DNA of 64,000 bases, taken from positions 186,001 to 250,000 of the forward strand of contig JAEYPR010000031.1 of NCBI GenBank assembly GCA_023410535.1. Reading direction: 5' to 3'. Under the pieces are notes generated by a model, which searched no databases, was not told the DNA's origin, and worked only from the letters and a program-made list of their open reading frames with translations. Below are positions 51,839 through 59,399 of this stretch, piece by piece. The stretch's first letter is position 1. Each line of letters opens with the position of its first letter. This DNA is from Bacillota bacterium (lineage in GTDB: Bacteria; Bacillota; UBA4882; UBA8346). Both the position numbers and the translations under genes were made by a program.

Positions 51839-53800
51839 GTGGATAAGTATCAACTGTTGGCGTTGGCTATTTTTTTGCCCGCGCTTAGCGCTTTGCTGTG
51901 TTATGTCATTCGGCAGTCCATGGTTCGGAAGCTGATCGTCTTTGTAACGGCGATCATCATGTTTGCAGTGGCGGGAGGGTTCACGTATTTAGTGATTCAA
52001 TCCGGTGGAAAGGTTGAAATCAGCCTGGAACATTTGCAACTACCCGTTCATCTGGGGCTGCTGTTTGAGATCGCTGATTTTGCTTTGCTGGCGTTGATTG
52101 CGGCGATCGGATTTCGACTTAAGAAACCGCTCATTGTCGTCTTAACATTATGTCAGGCCATACCGCTTTTGATTTTTGAATTGACCGGCTCGGTGAAGGA
52201 ACCGGAGATCGCGTTTGTAATCGACTACTTATCGCTGATCATGATCTTATTGGTATCGGTGATCGGTCCGATTATCACGGTTTTTGCAACCGGGTACATG
52301 AAAGAGCACGAACATCACCTGCATTTGGAAAAGTCGCGCCAACCCCAGTTTTTCGGAATCCTGTTCATGTTCCTGGCGGCGATGAACGCGTTGGCAATGA
52401 CCAATAATCTGTCCTGGATGATGTTTTTCTGGGAAGTGACCACCCTTTGTTCATTCTTGTTAATCTCCCATGACGGCAACGAACAGGCAGTGAAGAATGC
52501 AACCCGGGCCTTGTGGATTAATCTCCTCGGCGGCGTCGGGTTTGTTTTCGCCATCATTACGATTTATAAGGGCATCGGCACCTTGGCGGTCGATGAAATC
52601 ATTCGCCACAGTCCTGGCGCTTCCTTCACCGGAATGCTTGCGGTGGGACTGGGGTTGTTGTGTTTTGCGGCGTTTACCAAGTCCGCCCAGTTTCCGTTCC
52701 AAAGCTGGTTGCTCGGAGCGATGGTGGCGCCCACGCCGGTTTCGGCTTTACTCCACTCCAGTACGATGGTGAAAGCCGGTGTTTACTTGGTTGTCCGGAT
52801 GGCCCCGGCCTTTAAGGATACGATGCTCGGGACGATTGTGGCGGTTGTTGGCGCATTCACGTTTGTGGCCGCGTCGGCCATTGCCATCAGCCAGAGCAAC
52901 GGTAAACGGGTGCTGGCGTATTCGACCATTGCTAACTTGGGATTGATCATCTGTTGCGCCGGGATTGGGTCCTATGTGGCCATGGGCGCGGCGATCCTGT
53001 TAATGATCTTCCATGCCGTCTCCAAAGGATTGCTCTTCCTCTGTGTCGGCACCATCGAATTGGGGATCGGCAGCCGGGATATTGAAGATATGCAAGGCTT
53101 GTTCCGGAAGATGCCTTTCACCACGATTATCGCGTTAATCGGCATGATCTCCATGCTCTTGCCGCCGTTTGGCGTGTTGGTCACCAAATGGCTGGCGATC
53201 GAAGCTGCGGTACGGTTGCCGTTGGTGTTGATCTTTATCACGGTCGGCAGTGCGCTGACCTTGGTTTTCTGGGCCAAATGGATTGGAATTGTTTTAACCG
53301 TTTCCTATCATGAAAAACATACGATGGAAAAGTTGCCGTTCACCATGGCGATTTCCTTGTTTGCCTTAATGGTGGGAGTGATCTTTACCGGGGTGGATAT
53401 CTCCGGAATCTTTAAGACGGCCGTAGCGCCGTTTCTGGCCGGGTTCTTCCCTGCCGCCGGCACTGTGTTGAACGGTTCGAATGGTTTGTGGCTGGTCGGG
53501 GCGGGTAAGACCGTTGGCGGCTTCGCGCCGGGTTATTTCTTCCTGATTTTATTGGTGCTCCTGATCTTGGTGCCGTTCTTCCTGAAACGGTCCACCGCTC
53601 AATTGAAACCGCCCTATCTTTGCGGCGCCAATACCGACGACCCGAAAGGGTTGGAATTTAACGCTCCGGCCAACTTGGTTGAAAATGTCGTCGTCCGAAA
53701 TTATTATTTAGCCGGCGCGTTTGGTGAAGCGTTGTTGACTCCTTGGGTCAATTTCATTGCCGGAGCGATTATACTGATCATGTTCGGGGTGGTGATTTAA
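51839..53800 (+). CDS. echA: energy-converting hydrogenase subunit A (antiporter-like)
   Basis: 653 residues, about 15 TM helices, NuoL/MrpD-type proton or sodium channel of Ech hydrogenase. 'MMFFWEVTTLCSFLLISHDG' (Glu in TM5), 'QFPFQSWLLGAMVAPTPVSALLHSSTMVKAGVYLV' and 'MIFHAVSKGLLFLCVGTIE' (Lys/His line) are the conserved antiporter motifs. Start is GTG, with AAGGAG 8 bases upstream. First gene of echABCDEF-hypAB; gaps between genes are short or overlapping. The complex couples reduced-ferredoxin oxidation with H2 production to ion pumping. Confidence 0.93.
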   Translation: MDKYQLLALAIFLPALSALLCYVIRQSMVRKLIVFVTAIIMFAVAGGFTYLVIQSGGKVEISLEHLQLPVHLGLLFEIADFALLALIAAIGFRLKKPLIVVLTLCQAIPLLIFELTGSVKEPEIAFVIDYLSLIMILLVSVIGPIITVFATGYMKEHEHHLHLEKSRQPQFFGILFMFLAAMNALAMTNNLSWMMFFWEVTTLCSFLLISHDGNEQAVKNATRALWINLLGGVGFVFAIITIYKGIGTLAVDEIIRHSPGASFTGMLAVGLGLLCFAAFTKSAQFPFQSWLLGAMVAPTPVSALLHSSTMVKAGVYLVVRMAPAFKDTMLGTIVAVVGAFTFVAASAIAISQSNGKRVLAYSTIANLGLIICCAGIGSYVAMGAAILLMIFHAVSKGLLFLCVGTIELGIGSRDIEDMQGLFRKMPFTTIIALIGMISMLLPPFGVLVTKWLAIEAAVRLPLVLIFITVGSALTLVFWAKWIGIVLTVSYHEKHTMEKLPFTMAISLFALMVGVIFTGVDISGIFKTAVAPFLAGFFPAAGTVLNGSNGLWLVGAGKTVGGFAPGYFFLILLVLLILVPFFLKRSTAQLKPPYLCGANTDDPKGLEFNAPANLVENVVVRNYYLAGAFGEALLTPWVNFIAGAIILIMFGVVI

Positions 53801-53801
53801 G

Positions 53802-54677
53802 ATGGGTAACCTTTTATCAAACGAACTCATTGTTTTATTGGCAACCATCATCTTGGCGCCGGTAGTTGGCGGTTTTTTAACCGGCTTGGACCGGAAGATT
53901 ACAGCCCGGATGCAAAGCCGGAGCGGCCCGCCGATCCTGCAACCGTTTTATGATTTCTTTAAATTATTGGGGAAAGAGCAGTTTATCGTCAACCGTCTCC
54001 AAACGGTTTTCGTCCTTGGCCATCTATTCTTCGCCGTCGCGGCCCTGGTTATGTTTATGTTGGGTCAGGACTTGTTGATGCTCCTGTTTATCCTGGCGTT
54101 CTCCGCCGTGATGCTGATCATGGGCGCCATGAGCGTGCGTTCGCCCTACAGCAAAATTGGCGCGCAACGTGAAATTGTCCAGATTATGGCCTATGAGCCG
54201 GTGTTGATCTTAATGGTAATCGGCATCTTCCTGTCAACCGGCAGTTTTATGATTAAACCGTTATTCGCCAATATGTTCGGTTTCGGGAAACCGCTCGCGG
54301 CCGATCTGCCGTTGGTGTTTTTAGCCTTCCTTTATGTATTGACTATCAAGTTGCGGAAATCGCCGTTTGACTTCTCCACCTCCCACCATGGGCATCAAGA
54401 GTTGATTAAGGGGATTACCACCGAGTTTTCAGGACCGCAACTGGCGGTCATTGAAATCACCCACTGGTATGAACTGATGCTCTTCTTAGGGTTGATAACC
54501 ATGTTCTTCGCCCAACCGGTCTGGATTGGCATCCTTGTTGCGTTGGGATGTTATTTCCTGGAGATTGTGATTGATAATATCAGCGCCCGGATGACCTGGA
54601 AATGGATGCTGCAGGCAACTTGGATCCTGGGGATCGGAATCGCGATGACTAATATTATCTGGCTTTATTTAAAATGA
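53802..54677 (+). CDS. echB: energy-converting hydrogenase subunit B (NuoH-like)
   Basis: 291 residues, eight TM helices. NuoH/HycD family: 'GGFLTGLDRKITARMQSRSGPPILQPFYDFFKLLGKE' (quinone-site region in complex I) and 'AQREIVQIMAYEPVLILMVIG', 'LRKSPFDFSTSHHGHQELIKGITTEFSGPQLAVIE'. Starts one base after the echA stop. It anchors the hydrophilic arm to the membrane and passes the conformational coupling. Confidence 0.94.
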   Translation: MGNLLSNELIVLLATIILAPVVGGFLTGLDRKITARMQSRSGPPILQPFYDFFKLLGKEQFIVNRLQTVFVLGHLFFAVAALVMFMLGQDLLMLLFILAFSAVMLIMGAMSVRSPYSKIGAQREIVQIMAYEPVLILMVIGIFLSTGSFMIKPLFANMFGFGKPLAADLPLVFLAFLYVLTIKLRKSPFDFSTSHHGHQELIKGITTEFSGPQLAVIEITHWYELMLFLGLITMFFAQPVWIGILVALGCYFLEIVIDNISARMTWKWMLQATWILGIGIAMTNIIWLYLK

Positions 54678-54695
54678 TAGGATGGTGAACCTAAA

Positions 54696-55178
54696 ATGGG
54701 TCTAATCAAGAAATCACGCATTAAATCACCATGGGTTCTGCATTATGACTGCACCAGTTGTAATGGTTGCGATATCGAGACATTGGCCTGTCTCACCCCG
54801 TTATATGATGTGGAACGGTTTGGAATCATCAACGTCGGTAACCCAAAACACGCCGATATTTTAGTGGTTACCGGCTCGGTCAATAAGCGGAACGTTGAGG
54901 TCTTGAAAAATCTCTACAACCAAATGCCGGAACCTAAAGCAGTGGTGGCGGTCGGAGCTTGCGCCTGTACCGGCGGAGTTTTCACCGATTGTTACAATGT
55001 TTTGGGCGGCGTCGATCAAGTATTGCCGGTTGATGTGTATGTTCCGGGCTGTTGCGCCAAACCGGAAGCGATCATCGACGGAATCGTGATGGCCTTGTCC
55101 AAAATGGAAGCGAAAGCCGAAGCGTTAAGCCAAAAGCGGACGCAACAAAAAGTATCGGCCGTAGGAGGTTTACAATGA
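54696..55178 (+). CDS. echC: energy-converting hydrogenase small subunit C (NuoB-like)
   Basis: 160 residues. Binds the proximal 4Fe-4S cluster: Cys in 'DCTSCNGCDIETLACL', 'VGACACTGGVF' and 'PGCCAKPE'. Only this cluster is expected, as in other group 4 enzymes. RBS GGATGGTG upstream. ATGA overlap with echD. Confidence 0.95.
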   Translation: MGLIKKSRIKSPWVLHYDCTSCNGCDIETLACLTPLYDVERFGIINVGNPKHADILVVTGSVNKRNVEVLKNLYNQMPEPKAVVAVGACACTGGVFTDCYNVLGGVDQVLPVDVYVPGCCAKPEAIIDGIVMALSKMEAKAEALSQKRTQQKVSAVGGLQ

Positions 55179-55558
55179 TTGACAATGTCACCAATATCGC
55201 AACCGACGCTTTGTTGGGATTTGCGCAGGATATGTTGCATAACGGCTATCGTTTTATCACTGCCACTTGCGTCGACAACGGCGATGGCACCAAAGATGTC
55301 TTATATCATTTCGATAAAAAACTCGCAATGAAACACTGCCGGATCACCGTGGGTCAAGCCGAGGAAGTCCCGAGTATTTCCGGGATCTATTTTGGCGCGG
55401 TGCTAGTGGAAAACGAGGTTAAAGAACTGTTCGGAGTGAACATTACCAATATTGCCATTGACTATAACGGACGGATGTTGCTCAACGACGATGAGTTAGT
55501 ATCGCCGATGTCCCGTCAGATTACCATTATTCAAAAAGGGGGATCCGCCAATGAGTAA
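55175..55558 (+). CDS. echD: energy-converting hydrogenase subunit D (NuoC-like)
   Basis: 127 residues, a NuoC/30-kDa-like subunit: 'YRFITATCVDNGDGTKDVLYHF', 'VPSISGIYFGAVLVENEVKELFGV'. The frame extends upstream to 55052 inside echC, but AGGAGG at 55163-55168 and the family length set ATG 55175. Overlaps echC by 4 and echE by 8 bases. It links the small and large subunits. Confidence 0.93.
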   Translation: MIDNVTNIATDALLGFAQDMLHNGYRFITATCVDNGDGTKDVLYHFDKKLAMKHCRITVGQAEEVPSISGIYFGAVLVENEVKELFGVNITNIAIDYNGRMLLNDDELVSPMSRQITIIQKGGSANE

Positions 55559-56627
55559 AACTGTCATTCCTTTCGGACCCCAGCACCCGGTCTTGCCGGA
55601 GCCGCTCCAACTGAAACTGGTGATGGAAGATGAGAAGATCGTCGAAGCCATTCCGGCTATCGGCTACGTCCACCGGGGACTTGAAAAGCTGACCGAAACC
55701 AAAGAATTCACCCAAAACGTCTTGATTATCGAACGGATCTGCGGCATCTGCAGTTTCAAACACGGCTTGGCTTATTGCCAAGGCATGGAGAACCTGATGG
55801 GAATCACCGTTCCGGACCGGGCCCGTTATTTACGGGTAATCTGGGGCGAACTCCACCGGATGCACAGCCACTTGTTATGGCTGGGACTGTTGGCTGACGC
55901 GTTCGGGTTTGAAAGCTTGTTTATGCAAGTTTGGCGCGACCGCGAAAAGATTATGGATATTATGGAAGAGACCGCCGGGAGCCGGGTGATCATCTCTACC
56001 AACCAGATCGGCGGAACCCGCCGCGACATTTCCCCGGAAAACCTGGTTAAGATCGTCAAAGTGGTTGAAGAAGTTCAAGGCGACGTCGAGCGGGTGGAAA
56101 ACGTCTTCTTTAAAGATTATACCGTCAAACACCGTTTAGTCGGCATCGGCGTTCTTTCCAAAGCAAACGCCATGTTATGGGGCGCGGTCGGGCCGATGGC
56201 CCGGGGCAGCGGGGTCAACGAAGACATCCGGACCTTGGGTTACGCCGCCTACGGCGAATTAGACTTTGAACCGGTGGTGGAGACTGACGGCGACTGCTAT
56301 GCTAGGACCAAATGCCGGCTACGAGAGATTTACCAATCGGTCGATTTGATCAAACAGGCTATCGCCAAAATTCCGGAGGGCGAAATTAGCGTCCCGGTCA
56401 AAGGCAACCCCAACGGCGAGGTCATCTCCAGAGTTGAACAACCGCGGGGCGAAGCGCTGTATTACATGCGGGCCAATGGCGGGAAAACCCTTGATCGGAT
56501 GCGGGTCCGGACGCCAACCTTTGCCAACATTCCGACCCTGTTAAAGATGCTCCCCGGTCATCATTTGGCCGATGTCCCGATCCTGATTTTAACGGTTGAC
56601 CCTTGTATTAGTTGTACCGAACGTTAA
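55551..56627 (+). CDS. echE: energy-converting [NiFe]-hydrogenase large subunit E
   Basis: 358 residues. NiFe-site cysteines 'IERICGICSFKHG' (RxCGxCxxxH) and the C-terminal 'DPCISCTER' (DPCxxCxxR). The protein ends right after the second motif, so there is no long C-terminal extension for a maturation protease, as in Ech enzymes. 'FGPQHPVLPEPLQLKLVMED' is the usual start. Catalyses reversible 2H+ + 2e- to H2. Confidence 0.96.
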   Translation: MSKTVIPFGPQHPVLPEPLQLKLVMEDEKIVEAIPAIGYVHRGLEKLTETKEFTQNVLIIERICGICSFKHGLAYCQGMENLMGITVPDRARYLRVIWGELHRMHSHLLWLGLLADAFGFESLFMQVWRDREKIMDIMEETAGSRVIISTNQIGGTRRDISPENLVKIVKVVEEVQGDVERVENVFFKDYTVKHRLVGIGVLSKANAMLWGAVGPMARGSGVNEDIRTLGYAAYGELDFEPVVETDGDCYARTKCRLREIYQSVDLIKQAIAKIPEGEISVPVKGNPNGEVISRVEQPRGEALYYMRANGGKTLDRMRVRTPTFANIPTLLKMLPGHHLADVPILILTVDPCISCTER

Positions 56628-56667
56628 AATTTGACATTGAGCGATACGCTCGAGGAGGGATAGATTC

Positions 56668-57042
56668 ATGTTTGATATGATCGGCAACATCTTTAAAAAC
56701 CTGGGCAAAGGACCGGCGACCCGTCGTTATCCGTTTGAAAAACGGGAAGCGTTTACAGCGAGCCGCGGCAAAGTCCAGGGTATTGATCCCGAGAAGTGTA
56801 TTTTCTGCGGGATTTGCGCCAAAAAATGTCCCGCCGACGCGATTACCGTCGACCGGAACAGCAAAAGCTGGGAGATTAATCCCTTTAAATGTGTGATTTG
56901 CGGCGTTTGTTCCGAGGTTTGTCCGAAAAAGTGCCTTTATATGGATGAGGCGCATAGTTCGGTGTCGGCTGCAAAAGATAAGTTAAAATTTGTCCAAGCG
57001 CCGAAGGAAGCGCCGGAAACCAACACTACTCCGGCCGGTTGA
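56668..57042 (+). CDS. echF: energy-converting hydrogenase ferredoxin subunit F (NuoI-like)
   Basis: 124 residues with two 4Fe-4S motifs: 'CIFCGICAKKCPADAI' and 'CVICGVCSEVCPKKCLY'. Delivers electrons from soluble ferredoxin to the echC cluster. GAGGAGGG precedes the ATG. Tail after residue 100 is Pro/Thr-rich and unstructured. Completes the six-gene ech set. Confidence 0.95.
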   Translation: MFDMIGNIFKNLGKGPATRRYPFEKREAFTASRGKVQGIDPEKCIFCGICAKKCPADAITVDRNSKSWEINPFKCVICGVCSEVCPKKCLYMDEAHSSVSAAKDKLKFVQAPKEAPETNTTPAG

Positions 57043-57049
57043 GTAAGGG

Positions 57050-57409
57050 ATGCACGAGTATTCGGTTACCCAAAGTATTATCCGGATTGCGGCCGCCGAA
57101 GCCGCAAAAGCCGGGGCCAACAAAATTACAACCATTAACCTGGTCATCGGCGACCTTGCGACGGTCGTCGATGACTCGGTGCGTTTATATTTTCCGTTGA
57201 TCGCCGCCGGAACGCCGGCTGAGGGCGCCCAGCTGAATTTCAGACGGGTCCGGGCCGAGTTTTGCTGCGAACATTGCGGGAAAACTTTCGTCAAACCGCC
57301 CCATGGCTTTAGCTGTCCGGTTTGCGGCAACGACGGAACGCCCACCGAAGTTGGGAAAGAATTTTACGTGGAAAGCATTGAGGTCGATACGGCCGATAAC
57401 CAAAGCTGA
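57050..57409 (+). CDS. hypA: hydrogenase nickel-insertion protein HypA
   Basis: 119 residues. N-terminal nickel site 'MHEYSV' (Met1, His2, Glu3) and a zinc knuckle of two CxxC pairs ('CCEHCGKTF', 'CPVCGNDG'). Brings Ni2+ to the echE precursor with HypB. TAAGGG lies close before the ATG. Downstream of echF by 7 bases, so in the same transcript. Confidence 0.95.
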   Translation: MHEYSVTQSIIRIAAAEAAKAGANKITTINLVIGDLATVVDDSVRLYFPLIAAGTPAEGAQLNFRRVRAEFCCEHCGKTFVKPPHGFSCPVCGNDGTPTEVGKEFYVESIEVDTADNQS

Positions 57410-57425
57410 TCACGAACGAGGTTTT

Positions 57426-58085
57426 ATGATGAAAATTATGGTGATGGAAGAGATCATGTCCTGCAACGAGGAGCTGGCGGCGGCCAATCGGGCGGAGTTT
57501 GCGGCCAAAGGGATCACCGCCGTCAATGTGATGGCTTCGCCGGGCGCCGGCAAAACCAGCCTGTTGACGGAGTTGATCAACCGGCTCGCGGCCGAACTAT
57601 CCTTCAGTGTCATCGAAGGGGATATCGCGTCGGCCATCGATGCCGAGAAGTTCGACGCCATGGGGATTCCGGCGTTGCAGATCAATACTGGCGGCGGGTG
57701 CCATTTGGACGCCAACATGATTAAGGAAGCGGTCGCCGAATTGCAGCCTAAAGAAGGTTCAGTCCTCTTCATCGAGAATGTCGGCAATCTGATCTGCCCG
57801 TCCGCCTTCGACCTTGGCGAGACCGTCCGGCTGGTGATCGCCAGCGTCCCGGAAGGTCATGACAAGCCGTATAAATATATCTCCATGTTTGCAGCGGCTG
57901 ATGTGATCGTCTTAAGCAAAACCGACCTGCTGCCTTATATCCGCTTTGACAAAGCAAGTTTTGTCAAAGGGATCCGGGCTTTAAATCAAAAGGCGCCCTT
58001 GTTTGAGGTCTCCTGCACCACCGGAGATGGTTTGGATGAACTGACCGGATGGTTGAAGGGGATTGTTGATCGACGCCCCCGCTAA
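57426..58085 (+). CDS. hypB: hydrogenase nickel-incorporation GTPase HypB
   Basis: 219 residues. P-loop 'NVMASPGAGKTSLLTELI', 'GDIASAIDAEKF', 'NTGGGCHLDA' (metal site between subunits), 'VLFIENVGNLICPSAFDLGE', G4 'LSKTDLLPY'. The short N terminus lacks a His-rich nickel-storage stretch. Frame is open from 57303, inside hypA, but ATG 57426 with GAGG is the proper start. The other maturation genes (hypCDEF) are not in the window. Confidence 0.95.
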   Translation: MMKIMVMEEIMSCNEELAAANRAEFAAKGITAVNVMASPGAGKTSLLTELINRLAAELSFSVIEGDIASAIDAEKFDAMGIPALQINTGGGCHLDANMIKEAVAELQPKEGSVLFIENVGNLICPSAFDLGETVRLVIASVPEGHDKPYKYISMFAAADVIVLSKTDLLPYIRFDKASFVKGIRALNQKAPLFEVSCTTGDGLDELTGWLKGIVDRRPR

Positions 58086-58110
58086 CTTGATTAATCGAAA
58101 GTGGTTAAAA

Positions 58111-58154
58111 ACAGACGCAACCTGGGGAAATCTTTCCGGGTTGCGTCTGTTTTT
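58111..58154 (+). terminator. terminator of the ech-hyp operon
   Basis: 12-bp stem ACAGACGCAACC/GGTTGCGTCTGT (58111-58122, 58139-58150) with an inner extension and five Ts. Confidence 0.93.
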
Positions 58155-58256
58155 ATCGGATGCTACGATGGGTTGAGTATGAACCGATGAACAATTTTGG
58201 GAATTTCACGTCGATAATGATCAATAATAGATTATTGATACCGTGAGGAGCAATGG

Positions 58257-58967
58257 ATGGAGTTATCAAAGAAACAGATGCTCATACAGATCGTAACGGC
58301 AACTTTATTGCTGGGATTCGTAGTCTGCCTTGTTGTCAATTACGGAACGGTTCTCATCGAAGCGATCAACAATCCCCAACGTATCCATAGCTTCCTGAAT
58401 TCCTTCGGAGGTTTCGGCGTATTGGTATATATCCTACTCCAGACGCTGATGGTGATTTTAGCCCCAATTCCCAGCGAATGGCTCTTCATTACCGGAGGCT
58501 ATCTCTATGGAACATTTTTTGGCACGCTGTATTCATTGATCGGAGTCGGGCTGGGGATGGCGATTGTCTTTTGGCTTTCCGCCACGTTTGGGGCTGGTTT
58601 GATCAAGACATTTATTCCCGCCAAACAGTTTGAGCGGTTCCACTTTTTGATCAATCATCCCAAGGCGGAACGGGTGTTGTTTTTATTGTTCCTGATTCCC
58701 GAGATTCCCAAAGATATTCTAACGTACATTGTCGGGTTGACCCCATTAAACCCAGTGCGTTTTTTGGCCTTGGCTTTAACGGCCCGGATACCATGCATGC
58801 TTGGGTCCTCCTACATTGGGGAAAATATCAAGCAACGACAGTTCGGGCCGACTTTGTATATTCTGATCATCGTCGGGATCCTGCTGTTGCTGGTGTTTCT
58901 GTTCAAAGAACGATTGTTGCAAAAAATTTCCGGGCAGGTCTTGGACGATCCATCGGACGAAAAGTAA
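58257..58967 (+). CDS. TVP38/TMEM64-family membrane protein
   Basis: 236 residues, about six TM segments with the VTT (SNARE-associated) core: 'LAPIPSEWLFITGGYLYGTFFGTLYSLIGVGLGMAIVFWLSATFG' region (residues 70-120) and 'FLIPEIPKDILTYIVGLTPLNPVRFLALALTARIPCMLGSSYIGE' (about 140-185). DedA-like half-helices are expected; these proteins are thought to move lipids across membranes. GAGGAG precedes the ATG. Single gene with its own terminator. Substrate unknown. Confidence 0.88.
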   Translation: MELSKKQMLIQIVTATLLLGFVVCLVVNYGTVLIEAINNPQRIHSFLNSFGGFGVLVYILLQTLMVILAPIPSEWLFITGGYLYGTFFGTLYSLIGVGLGMAIVFWLSATFGAGLIKTFIPAKQFERFHFLINHPKAERVLFLLFLIPEIPKDILTYIVGLTPLNPVRFLALALTARIPCMLGSSYIGENIKQRQFGPTLYILIIVGILLLLVFLFKERLLQKISGQVLDDPSDEK

Positions 58968-59021
58968 AAGTTGTGATTAATAGTGGGCGTTTTCCGCAGA
59001 ATCAACACCGGTAATTCGAGC

Positions 59022-59052
59022 AAAAGCAGCGATTGAATAGCGCTGCTTTTTT
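59022..59052 (+). terminator. terminator of the TVP38-type gene
   Basis: AAAAGCAGCG/CGCTGCTTTT (59022-59031, 59041-59050), 9-base loop, six Ts. Confidence 0.92.
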
Positions 59053-59151
59053 GCAATACGCCCGGCCGTTATGAGTGATGGGAATCATTCGCCAAAAGCA
59101 CGGGTGTTCATTGCGAAAGGTAAGCGGGTATATAATATTCAATTTTTAGTG

Positions 59152-59193
59152 AAACAATAAAATTATTTGTACGTACAAATAATTTTATTGTTT
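59152..59193. promoter_or_regulatory. 42-bp perfect palindrome with AraR-like operator core
   Basis: Arms 59152-59172 and 59173-59193 are exact reverse complements with no loop. The centre, ATTTGTACGTACAAAT (59165-59180), equals the AraR (GntR-type arabinose repressor) operator consensus as I recall it from Bacillus. It lies about 110 bases upstream of the pectate-lyase promoter. Confidence 0.65.
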
Positions 59194-59282
59194 TGTAATG
59201 CGATATTTAAAAAATATTTTCGTAAAATGGCTTTTAGCTCTATATTTGTGATTATAGTGCTATATTTAAAAACCAATAAACC

Positions 59283-59311
59283 TTGAACTATTATTTAAAG
59301 AATGTTAAAAT
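59283..59311 (+). promoter_or_regulatory. promoter of the pectate lyase gene
   Basis: TTGAAC (59283-59288), 17-base spacer, TAAAAT (59306-59311) with an upstream TG making an extended -10. The start codon is about 85 bases further on. The rest of the gap 58968-59399 is AT-rich without another gene. Confidence 0.6.
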
Positions 59312-59340
59312 AAACCCGATTGATGGCACAAAAATCTTCT

Positions 59341-59356
59341 AATTGTACGTATCAAT
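59341..59356. promoter_or_regulatory. second AraR-like operator
   Basis: AATTGTACGTATCAAT matches the core of the upstream palindrome at about 13 of 16 positions and lies 30-45 bases after the -10. The two sites, centred about 176 bases apart, bracket the promoter, an arrangement that suits repression by looping. Confidence 0.5.
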
Positions 59357-59399
59357 TGTGAAAGTAGGAACTTAATTTAATTGCACAGGGGTGGTTTTA

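Noticed and set aside
54696..56627. The hydrogenase genes as complex I (nuo) or formate hydrogenlyase
   Set aside because: Six-gene echABCDEF order, NiFe cysteines in both large-subunit motifs and hypAB next door fit Ech; no formate dehydrogenase is present.
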